Source: Zeugodacus cucurbitae (lineage: Eukaryota > Arthropoda > Insecta > Diptera > Tephritidae). From it: a stretch of 64,000 nucleotides of DNA. The DNA lies in assembly GCF_028554725.1 (NCBI RefSeq), contig NC_071671.1:65838001-65902000 (forward strand), in the 5' to 3' direction. The notes beneath the pieces were generated by a model. That model worked only from the letters and a program-made list of their open reading frames with translations. It searched no databases and was not told the origin of the DNA. The translations under genes and the position numbers were made by a program. Shown one piece after another: positions 38,501 through 48,900 of the stretch (within the stretch, counting starts at the first letter, position 1; each line of letters starts with the position of its first letter).

Positions 38501-40617
38501 GATTTTTTAGGGTCTGGTGTCTTGCCAGACAGTTGCTTTTTGACTGTGACTCCACCGTTTTTTGTTGGAAAATACAATCCTTGATTCGTATATAGTATTT
38601 CAGAATATATATGGAAGATCGTGAACTCGATATATGAAGTTTCCGAATTATCTTTCCTTCTCGAAATCGCATATAGTAAATTTTTGTATCGAGTGGATAT
38701 TGAACCCTTGGTCAGGTTCTCGAGTGTTTTAGAAACATTTGACTTCGACCATGTTCATTTCGACCTTAACCCTCGTACCAAATGAAGTATTTTCGCTGTA
38801 TAATTGAATATTTTTGAGGTGATGGCCATAAAGCAACGTACATCCTCCAGGAAAATTTTTTCAAGATATCAGGTCTTCCATCTTATTAATTCAAAGTCAT
38901 AGCCAACTCACTTAGGATATCTAACTGAATACTTAGACAACTTTACATAAGAAAATCTCGTGAGATTGGCTGAAGGTTTTATATTTAGTCCCACATGCTT
39001 TGAACTATCCACAATTTCTCAACTAATCTACCACAATTTAGTGAAATATTTCCCCACCATTAACAAGAGTAGCAAAGACGCTCGAGGCGTGTTCGTTTGC
39101 CAATTGTTGGCGCTGCTTGATTACTAAAATTTTATTTATTTTAATTTTTTTTTTGGTTTTAAATTTTCTTCTTCTAGTTGTTCATGTTGCTTCGGTTGTT
39201 GTCGTCGTATATAGTAGTTGTCAGCCTTTGGTGGACTTACGAAATTGATGCGTGCGTAATCTGTGCAAGCAATTTCAGCGCGGCCGCGTTGAAAAAATAA
39301 TAAAAAAAATCGAAAAAAATCAACCGTGAGTGGTGTATAAATATTTAAGTACGTGTATCTCGTAGATACAATCAGCGCGAACAATTGACATGAACACATG
39401 CACACGAACGCATACATATATATGTATATGTGTTTATATGCAGTGAATGTGTGTGTGTATGTCTACGAAGTAGCACAGTTCTGTCGTCACTATTGCCGAC
39501 GACATTGTCATTGTTGTTGTTGTATCATTTAGTAGCATCGCAGCACTTTTGATTGGGTGCTGTTTGGTTTGTTGTTTTGATTTTTTCAAAAAATACTGTT
39601 CTGTTTCTGTTTCTGTTGTCGCCTTCATTTCAATTTTCTTTTTCGACTAACGTTGTCACATGCGCTCGGCACTTTTAAAGCGTCGCATATGCTATTTAGA
39701 ATGAATTATCAAAAATAGTACTAATTACTAGGCAACATGTTCTCTAGCAACGATTACTTTTCATTTCGCAAGCGTCAGCTGCTTTCGTAATTATTACACA
39801 TGTGTTTTTGTTGCCCTTTCCCCGCCTGGCTTGCATTTATTTTCACCTGTATCGCTTGTGTAGCGGTCTATCTGTGTCTTACTTTTATCTGATATCTGCT
39901 CGTATCCGGCTTTCTTGCAGTTCAGTTGTGTTCTCGCGCTCATGTTGATGACATTGCTCATATGTTTTTTGATTGTTGTGATTCTGAGTTCATTTGCGCT
40001 TACTGTCTCAATCGTTTTTCGTTCTTTCACAGCTTTTCACTTTTTCATTGCTTCACTTCATGCTTGCAGTTAAGCTTTTGTTCGCTTTTTGTGCGATTTA
40101 TTTTTGCTGCCGTTTTAGTTCGCACTTCATTACTTCACTGCTACTGCCATGCACTGTCGCGCACACACACATTCAAATATCGTATATATAAAAACAGATT
40201 TCATTTATGTTGCTAATTTCGTTTGCGTTGCGCTTGTTGTATTTGTTCTTGTCAGCGATTTTGCAATTGTTGCTATTGCTGTTGATCTGTGCAATGCGTT
40301 CGTGTTTTTTTGGTTTTACATTAAATGCTTGTTTTTTTTTCGGAAAATAAAATACCAAAAAAAATTAAAATAAAGCAAAAAATCACATATTTTTTTTTCG
40401 CCGTTTGCAATAAATGTTTCAAACTATTTTTTGTTGTTTTTTGCTTTATTTGTCATGTTCTGAATTGCTGTGATTTTTGTGTTTTGCACTACATTTTGTT
40501 GAAACAAACATGCGAATGAGCTTGTTCTTCTTTCAATTTGGCTTGTAGTTTCTTTATTTCTTTATTTTTTTATTTTCATAATTTTTGTTTTTTATTTTTT
40601 TATGTTTTTCCTTTTAT
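35561..40617. other. Intergenic or intronic DNA with weak exon and promoter signals
   Basis: No domain-bearing frame. A strong donor CAG-GTGAGT lies at 36289-36297 on the plus strand after a short ATG frame (MHTVIVAVQA), which could be a first exon. The segment 39650-40200 read on the minus strand looks like a fly 5' leader (AAGTGAAAAG and GCAGCAAAAATAAA-type sequence). Confidence 0.35.
40150..40195 (-). promoter_or_regulatory. Candidate TATA + Inr promoter, minus strand
   Basis: On the minus strand TATATATA (plus 40183-40190) lies about 30 bp before CGACAGTGC, whose A at 40155 would be +1. The downstream minus-strand sequence is A-rich, leader-like DNA with a CAG-GTGAAA donor near 39846. 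No coding exon is identified, so the target gene is unknown. Confidence 0.25.
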
Positions 40618-41864
40618 TATACTCTCGCAACAATAGTTGCTAAGAGAGTGTTATAGTATTGTTCACATAACGGTTGGTTGTAAGTCATAAAACTAAACGA
40701 GTTAGATATAGGGTTATATATATATCAAAATGATCAGGTTGACGAGACGAGTAAAAATCCGAATGTCTGCCCGTCTGTCCGTGCAACGGATAACTTGTGC
40801 AAAAATTGAGATATCTAAACGAAACTTGGAACATGTATTCCTTGGCACCCTGAGGAGGTTGCTTTCGAAAATGGCCCATTGCCACGCCCACAAAATGTCG
40901 GACTAAGTCATAAATAAAGGTATAAAAGTAAAATTTGGAATAGAAGGTCGCACTAAGAAGGGGCATATTTGGATGTAATTTTTTTTTGGGGAAGTGGGCG
41001 TGACCACGCCCCCAAATCGGTTATTTGTATGTATCGCGCAAACCAATAAAGCTATATAAACCAAACTTTCTGCAGTCTGTTCTCTTAAGTACCCCACCAC
41101 ACACCATGAAAATAGTTGAAATCGAATAATAACCACGCCCACCTCCCATACAAAGGTTAGGTTGAAAATTACTAAAACTGGGTTAACCCACTAACGAAAA
41201 ACGTCAGAAACACTAAATTTCACAGAAATAATAGCAGAAGGAAGCTGCACTCAGATTTTTTTACAAAGTGGAAAATGGGCGTGGCATCCCCGTTATGGGT
41301 CAAAAACCATATCTCAGGAAGTATTCGACAGATTTCAATGAAATCCGGTATATAATATTTTCTTGACCCCTGATAACACGGATAAAAAATGGGCGAAATC
41401 GGTTCACAACCACGACTACTTTCCTTATAACTCAAATTTGAATTTCATCTGATTCTTTCACTTTATCATGTATACATAAGGAAGCAATGAAGATTGTGGA
41501 ATAAAACTTTACACAAATAGTACATATCATCTCTAACTTCACTTGTGAAAAAATTGTCGAAAACGGACTATAACTTTTCAAGGCCCCAGATATCGAACAT
41601 GTGGAACTCAGTGCCTAAGGGTAAATTTTAACCGAAAATTTGGGTAAATCTCTCAGATAATGTAATTCAGAGGAAATTGTTTTCTTCTAATAGTGTTCTG
41701 TTAAAAAATTATTAAAATCGGGTCTTAACATATCCTAGCTCTCATATACCTAATTATAGGTTTTTCAAAAATACGGTGGTTCCGCATATATAATAAGTTT
41801 CTTCAATAAATTGCGAGAGTATAAAATGTTCGGTTGCACCCGAACTTAGCCTTTCCTTACTTGT
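40618..41864 (+). repeat. Dispersed TATACTCTCGCAA repeat, full-length-looking copy
   Basis: It opens with TATACTCTCGCAA (40618-40630) and has the perfect reverse complement TTGCGAGAGTATA near its right end (41811-41823). A 41-bp block follows, containing GTTCGGTTGCACCCGAAC and ending CCTTTCCTTACTTG. The interior holds TGTCCGTGCAACGG, GGGGAAGTGGGCGTGACC and ATGGGTCAAAAACCATATCT blocks shared with 14828-15352 and 59190-60640. No conserved frame, so a non-autonomous element is likely; its class is unclear. Confidence 0.82.
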
Positions 41865-42799
41865 TTTTTATAGTTTTTTTATGTTTTTATTCTTATTAAA
41901 GCTTTTAAAGTTGTTCTCACGCAAGCTGTTTTTAAAATTTTTTTTTATTTGATAAATTTTAATTTTAATTGAATTCTTTAGTGATGTTTTACTGTTAAGG
42001 TTTCATAATTACAGTTGTTTCCTTTTTTCTAACTAGAGAACACATCTATTAACTTTAATAATCACCTCTGACTCTTCATCTACACTAAATACTGTTTCAT
42101 ACTACAATAATATGTGTTAGAGAGAATTGAGTAATATTTGCCAGTGGAGGATATACAGCTTAAGGCAATAAAGATATATTTTTAGTGCAGAACTTAGACT
42201 GAAGTAATGTTATTTTTTTTGTTGTCTTTTATTAACAAAAAGTTAAATGATTCAACCAAGTGTACAATATACATATTTACATATTTACAAAAAAATTATA
42301 AAAGATAATATACCTTAGCTCGGGTGAGTAACAAGTAAAATTAATCAAAAATATATTTTTTAAATTTATTACGTTTATTTGAATCAACTCAATTAATACA
42401 AAATATTTCAAATAAATTATTTTATACCAGTCTAATTCTCTATTATGTGGCAACTCTCCTCTAAAGTTGTTTAACTCAATTCCTTTCACTTCCCAGTTCG
42501 AAGACAATTATCTATTTATTATTTTATCATTAACTGATAATTGTTTTTATAATTTTTAATTAAATGGCAACCCTGTTTCAAAATTTTTTCTTCAATGTAT
42601 TATTTCAATCACCAATCTTGTATTATAAACTTATAAACTTTAGAAAAATTTTCTTATAATTTCCTTTGTCAAATAAGTATATGTAGTTGGCAGCACTGCA
42701 AAATTAAGCCTCTATAGTATTTAAAACCTAACTTGGTATAAAAACTAGTAACCCTTCTAGAGATTTGTTGATACTATCCTAGGAATTATTTGAAGATTT
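41865..42799. other. AT-rich DNA, no gene recognised
   Basis: Contains two TGGCAACYCT motifs (42448 and 42565). The frame 42277-42507 has no known domain. Confidence 0.5.
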
Positions 42800-42980
42800 C
42801 GTTTGGGGGATGGGGTCATATGTAGAAGTTCACGCAAGTGAGGAAAGTTTCTGATTGCCATTCACTTGGGAGTGTCCAGGAACGATTCTTTTGCATATGA
42901 CTCAAGCAGCTCACGACTTCCGGTTTTAGACCAAGTATCCTCTGGGTAGCTAACAGACATCCGTTTGGAGGCGAGCTAAA

Positions 42981-43901
42981 GTGAGAAAGCGAAGCCCGCT
43001 TCTGCGGTTGTGCGTAGGGCTTGGGACCCACCACATAAAAAAAATCTCCCCAATGAAAACAAACACCGAGCCTCGGATGAGAAACCCCCCTTTTGATGAC
43101 GACCCCTGCAAACGTACTAAGGATCATTTGAGGGCATGCACCTGGAATGTCCGGACTCTTAATTGGGAAGGTGCCTCTGCCCAGCTGGTTGATGTCCTCA
43201 TACAACTAAAGGCTGACATCACTGCAATCCAAGAAGTGCGATGGACGGGACAAGGACGGAAGAAGGTGGGTCCTTGTGACATCTACTACAGCGGCCATAT
43301 AAAGGAGCGCAAATTCGGTGTTGGATTTGTGGTGGGAGAGAGACTACGTCGCCGAGTCCTGGCATTCACCCCGGTGGATGAACGTCTTGCCACAATCCGC
43401 ATCAAAGCGAGGTTCTTCAACATATCGCTGATTTGCGCCCACGCCCCAACGGAAGAGAAGGACGATGTGACCAAAGATGCTTTCTATGAGCGCCTAGAAC
43501 GCACCTATGAGCGTTGCCCCCGCCACGATGTCAAAATCGTGCTTGGCGATTTTAACGCCAGTGTGGGTAAAGAAGGTGTCTTTGGCAAAACAGTCGGAAA
43601 ATTCAGCCTCCATGACGAAACATCGCCAAACGGCCTGAGGCTGATCGACTTCGCTGGGGCCCGAAATATGGTTGTCTGTAGTGCCAGATTCCAGCATAAA
43701 AAAATTCATCAAGCAAAGTGGCTGTCCCCTGATCGAAACACGCGCAATCAAATCGATCACGTTGTGATAGACGGAAGACACTCGCCTCTGTGCAGCAAAG
43801 AACGCCCGTCAACAAACACAAGGAAGGTTCGACGTCGAAAAGCTGCAATCACAACCGACAGCCGAACGATTTTCTACTCGACTTGCACTCCTGCTCTCTG
43901 A
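42981..43901 (+). pseudogene. LINE AP-like endonuclease (EEP fold), damaged
   Basis: The endonuclease would nick target DNA to prime reverse transcription. Motifs of the exonuclease-endonuclease-phosphatase fold are in order: TWNVRT (residues 54-59), QEVRW (84-88), LGDFNA (188-193) and QIDHVVI (257-263). After that the expected final Ser-Asp-His block is missing. The homologous frame resumes one frame over at 43783 (RLCAAKNARQQ), so the frame from about residue 267 to the stop at 43899 is out of register. Deletion of the last catalytic block plus frameshift means it should be inactive. The exact start codon is uncertain. Confidence 0.85.
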
Positions 43902-44672
43902 GAGCACTCATCAGCATCTCGATATAAGGGAGCTGCGGAACGGCATCTCAAACTCATTGCATACCGCTGCAGCCGAAACAATTGGTCTCCGGCAACGCCA
44001 AAAAACCAGTTGGTACGATGAGAATTGTCGTTCCGCAGTGGAGAGAAAACAGACTGTCTACCTCGCAACGTTGCGATCGACCACAACACGTTCGGGGTGG
44101 ATAGATATCGAGAACTGAAGAGGGAAGCGAGACGCATTTGCAGACACAAAAAGAAAGAGGCCGAAATGCGTGAGTATGAAAAGCTTGAAAAGCTGGCCGA
44201 CATGGGTAATGCTCGAAAATTTTATGAAAAGATGAGGCGATTTACAGAAGGTTTCAAGACCGGAGCGTTATCATGTAGGGACCGAGGAGGTAATCTGGTA
44301 ACGGATGCCCAGAGCACACTGGGATTATGGAGGGAACACTTCTCCGACCTGCTCAATGGCAGTGAAAGTACAACACCAGGAGATGGCGAACCCGATTCCC
44401 CAATCGATGACGATGGAATAGATGTTCCATTACCCGACCATGAAGAAATTCGAATAGCAATTACCCGCTTGAAGAACAACAAAGCGGCGGGGGCCGATGG
44501 ATTACCGGCCGAGCTATTCAAATACGGCGGCGAAGAACTGATAAGGTGCATGCAACAGCTTCTTTGTAGAATATGGTCGGAAGAAAGCATGCTGACGATT
44601 GAAATCTTAGTGTTCTCTGCCCAATCCATAAGAAGGGAGACCCCACAATCTGCGCCAACTACCGTGGTATAA
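43783..44672 (+). pseudogene. LINE linker between endonuclease and RT, two frames
   Basis: From 43783 the protein-like reading is in a second frame (RLCAAKNARQQ, then TSWYDENCRSAVERK) until about 44095. It then returns to the frame of the endonuclease (RYRELKREARRICRHKKK) and continues through RT motif 0-1-like sequence (NNKAAGADGLPAELFK) to about 44595. A further shift there, around GCATGCTGACGATTG, leads into the RT frame. These are the usual scars of an inactive copy. Confidence 0.8.
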
Positions 44673-44698
44673 GTCTCCTCAATATCGCATATAAGGTT

Positions 44699-45955
44699 TT
44701 GTCGAGCGTATTGTGTGAAAGACTAAAGCCTACCGTCAACGAACTGATTGGACCTTATCAGTGTGGCTTTAGACCTGGAAAATCGACAACTGACCAGATA
44801 TTCACAATGCGCCAAATCTTGGAAAAGACCCGAGAGAGAAGAATCGATACTCACCATCTTTTTATCGATTTTAAAGCTGCCTTCGATAACACGAAAAGGA
44901 ACTGCCTTTATGCCGCGATGTCTGAATTTGGTATCCCTGCAAAACTAATACGGCTATGTAAGCTGACGTTGAGCAACACCAAAAGCTCCGTCAGGATCGG
45001 GAAGGACCTCTCCGAGCCGTTTGATACCACACGAGGCTTCAGACAGGGTGACTCACTATCGTGCGACTTCTTCAATCTATTGCTGGAAAAAATAATACGA
45101 GCTGCAGAACTAAATAGAGAGGGTACAATCTTCTACAAGAGTGTACAGCTCCTGGCGTATGCCGATGATATTGATATCATCGGAAGCAACAACCGCGCCG
45201 TTTGTTCTGCGTTTTCCAGACTAGATAAAGAAGCGAAGCGTATGGGTCTGGTGGTGAATGAGGACAAGACGAAATATCTCCTGTCATCAAACAAACAGTC
45301 AGCGCACTCGCGTCTTGGCTCCCACGTCACTGTTGACAGTCATAACTTTGAAGTTGTAGATAATTTCGTTTATCTGGGAACCAGCATTAACAACACCAAC
45401 AATGTCAGCCTTGAAATCCAACGCAGAATCACTCTTGTCAACAGGTGCTACTTTGGACTGAGTAGGCAATTGAAAAGTAAAGTCCTCTCTCGACGAACCA
45501 AAATCAAACTCTATAAGTCGCTCATTATTCCCGTCCTGATGTATGGCGCTGAAGCGTGGACGATGACAACATCCGATGAGACGACTCTTGGGGTTTTCGA
45601 GAGAAAGGTTTTGCGCAAGATTTATGGTCCCTTAAACATTGGCAACGGCGAATACCGCAGACGATGGAACGATGAGCTGTACGAGTTATACGACGACATT
45701 GACATAGTTCAGCGAATAAAAAGACAGCGGCTACGCTGGCTAGGTCATGTTGTACGGATGGAAGAAAACACTCCAGCTCTGAAAGTATTCGATGCAGTAC
45801 CCGCTGGAGGAAGCCGCGGAAGAGGACGACCTCCACTCCGGTGGAAAGACCAAGTGCAAAGTGACCTGGCTTCACTTGGTGTTTCCAGTTGGCGCCAAAA
45901 AGCAAAAAGGAGGAATGAGTGGCGCGCTCTGGTGGATTCGGCTATAATCGCTTAA
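44699..45955 (+). pseudogene. LINE reverse transcriptase and C-terminal domain (copy 2)
   Basis: This 418-codon frame starts inside the RT fingers; the first codon is not a real start because the homologous reading continues upstream in another frame. RT motifs: GPYQCGFRPGKSTTDQ (18-33), motif A FIDFKAAFD with Asp57, motif B RQGDSLS (115-121), and motif C YADD (154-157) with both Asp present. The C-terminal half has LYGAEAW-like MYGAEAW (281-287), RLRWLGHVVRM (344-354) and GRPPLRW (376-382). The polymerase core residues visible are intact, but the protein is disconnected from a working endonuclease. The stop TAA at 45953-45955 is in the loop of the 3' hairpin. Confidence 0.88.
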
Positions 45956-45987
45956 AGCGGTTCCTACGCCAAATATATATATATATA

Positions 45988-48900
45988 ATGGAGTTGCCAT
46001 ATAAAATATTTATTTCTGAAATAACTTTACAAAGGAAAGAAGAAACGGTGAAATACGCAAAATAAATATTTTCATTCATTCGATTAATTTTCGGGCTATG
46101 TTTGGTGAAATCGAAAATAAAAATAATTATTTAAAACTGGTGACAACTCTTTCAAAAAATTATGGAAAATAAATGTGAACAACTTTCATTTTCATTTCAT
46201 ATATAGGAATTTATAAATTAAAAAATTTTAAAATTTTAGTAGAAGAGAGTTGCCACCAAAAAAAAATATTTGGTCGAAAATTTTTAATTTTTATACAATT
46301 TTCTCTTTAATTTAGTTTTTGCTCCTGAATTTAAAATTAGCTTAATTTATTTTTACATTGGCTTCTTCAAACGATATTAAGCGTCTAAAAAATTCTCTCG
46401 AGATATTTTAAATGCCAAGTATGTCTTAAATGCACTGTCTTAATGTTTGTTTGCTAAGTACTAGAGGCTTTAAAAATAAAATAAAAACTTTTTAAAACTA
46501 ATTAAAGTAAGCTACAATAAGCATTCGAATAGTGCTTACCAGCCAACCAACCAGTCTTCTTATTTAAAGCTACTGAGCGCCACAATAAATACGCACAAAT
46601 TCTTTTATTTACAAACTAAATGCGGCTTAAATGGGAATTTTTGCATTATTAAGTGGTGTCTAAATTATGCGCAAAACAAATATGAATATATTAGAAAGTA
46701 GCTAACTACGCATAAAGTGAGTTTCATTTCATTAAATTTTTTTTTTCGTTTAATTTAAACTCTCTTTACATAACAAATTAACAATTTACTCATTATTGAC
46801 TATTAAATGGCTACCCCTTATGCGAGTGTTTGTTTGTTTGTATGTGTAATTTGTAAAGTATATTTATTTTTTTATCTAATTTTAGGCTTTAGTCATAATC
46901 GAGCGACTACACTTCACGCTCAATTTACTTGATAAACGTTTAAAGCTAATAAAGTCCGAGTGCCTAAGCGCTAAGCGATAAGAAAAACTTTTAGTGAATT
47001 CCGTAATATACTCGTAGTATATTTTTAAGTGGAGCAAAAATAAATTAAATTGATAAAATTTTGTTTGCATTTAGATAATAATACCATAATATTTGATTGG
47101 GGTGAGCAACCACATGGTGTAGATATGTATTTATGTAAATATTTGCTATTGAAATACATAATTTTTTAATGTCGTTAACAGACTTTTGATATTAAAAATT
47201 TAAAGGTAAACATTTTTGATATTAAATTTTATTATATCAATTTGGGATATTTAAGGAAAATGGTTCAATTATTGGAAATCAATGCATGGTTGATATTTGG
47301 TTCTTATAATTTAAAGAATCTGTTTCTGGATTCATTACATTTCTAATTACATTCTTATAATGAAACATCGCCACTAAAGATGGTTTAGAATGATTCATTG
47401 AGAGAACTTTCACCCAAGCAAATCCCATACTAAAACCTTATTAAAACTTTAGAATCGCTCATATAAAAATATAGCATTTTTATCTCCAACCTATAGCAAC
47501 TACCTACCGTATGACTTACTGTTGAATCATTTAATCTTTATTTTCTTTTTCTCGTTATCTGTTTTAGCGCCACAATTGCGCGCCAAAGGTCAATGTTTGG
47601 CTTTTTTATACGCTCGCCGCGATTTCTTCAATTTTTCATTATTTATTTTCCTGTCATTACATCAATGGCATAAATGATGACCCATTCAGTGGAAGTGTAA
47701 AATATTTAGCGTCAAGGCATTACATTTGCATAACGATTTTTTTTAGTTCCCGGCGCCAATATGTTGCGTTTATCACGAAACTCCCAGCTGTGAATGTATG
47801 AGGTTTCTATAGTAGTGAGAGTAGAATTTATATATGTAAGTGGTTTCATACCAATAGCAGAGTAATGAGGTTTTTACTAGTATCAAGGAGGAGAATGTAT
47901 AATATATTAAAGCTCATTTTGGAATTTATCTTCATCTTCGCTTTCTTGAAATTTTAAGCGATTTTCATATTTTAATTTAATTTTATCTCTGTAAACACAA
48001 AACTATTTCATTGTAGAATATTCAAAATCTCAAATAAGAAAGTTTAAAAAGTAATTAAAAAAAATGGTAACTAGTTTTTTCGTAACTAGCCTATTACTAA
48101 TACCCTTTATAACTAGTTAGCCTATAACCCATTTAAAAACAATTTCAAAACTCATTTAAAGCATGAAACCAGTATATTTTCGAATTTTTAGTTATAAACT
48201 AGTTACATAGTAACCAGTTTGCAACTAGTTTCAAGTTAACGCTTTGTCAGAAAATGTAAATTTCGAATGTATTAACGAAATTTTCAGCTCAAAATCATTT
48301 TTCCAATCATTCCAAACAGCAAATTAGTCGTATTTTTTTCAAAAGAGACTTCTTCTTGCACCTTTGACGAGAAGATTCCAAGTTAACTAGTTACAAACTA
48401 GTTCAAAACTAATTCAGTTCAGCTTTCCCACAATATTTTCAGTTTCTGCAAATCAGTACCAGACATTTGTATACATAATACACACATGTATCAGATATTT
48501 TATGTATAAACTATACATATAGCTTGTTAGCCAGTGCTCTACAAAATTTGCACTTTGTTGCTATCCAACAATTTGCTCTGCCAGCAGTCTATGATAACAT
48601 TTTTTAAGGCAATACATATCATCCACATTGTTGTTGTTGTTGTTATAAGAATTTATAATTTTTGTTGTTGCCATTATACACGTTGCTGGGTTGTAGCCAG
48701 TGATTGCTATTGTGCTGTTAAACGTTTATTTTCAATTTTAATTTATTATTTCTTTTTATTGTTGTTATTTTCTTCAATAATTCGCCAATCATTGATTTAT
48801 GCTTATTGTTTTTTTATGTCTCACGATGTGACGTCACAATGACGGGAAACGCGTCAAGAGTCATCGCGACACTTTATTGTTGTTGTTGTTATTGTTGTCA

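Larger units (their letters stand above)
42800..45987 (+). mobile_element. APE-type LINE copy 2 (RTE-like), near full length but frame-broken
   Basis: One element carries an endonuclease frame, a linker, a reverse transcriptase and a C-terminal domain, in the order of an APE-class LINE. It ends with a hairpin at 45946-45962 and an (AT)n tail at 45973-45987. The left boundary is approximate, taken where a GC-richer leader starts. The endonuclease opening (LRACTWNVRTL) resembles RTE/BovB-type proteins, hence the clade call, which is inference. No target duplication was found. Confidence 0.85.

Noticed and set aside
42816..43205. 129-codon minus-strand frame
   Set aside because: Lies opposite the leader and endonuclease start of LINE copy 2; no domain.
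46450..46475. CTAAGTACTAG resembling the 5' end of miR-252
   Set aside because: Only 11-12 nt agree, and there is no hairpin in the flanks.
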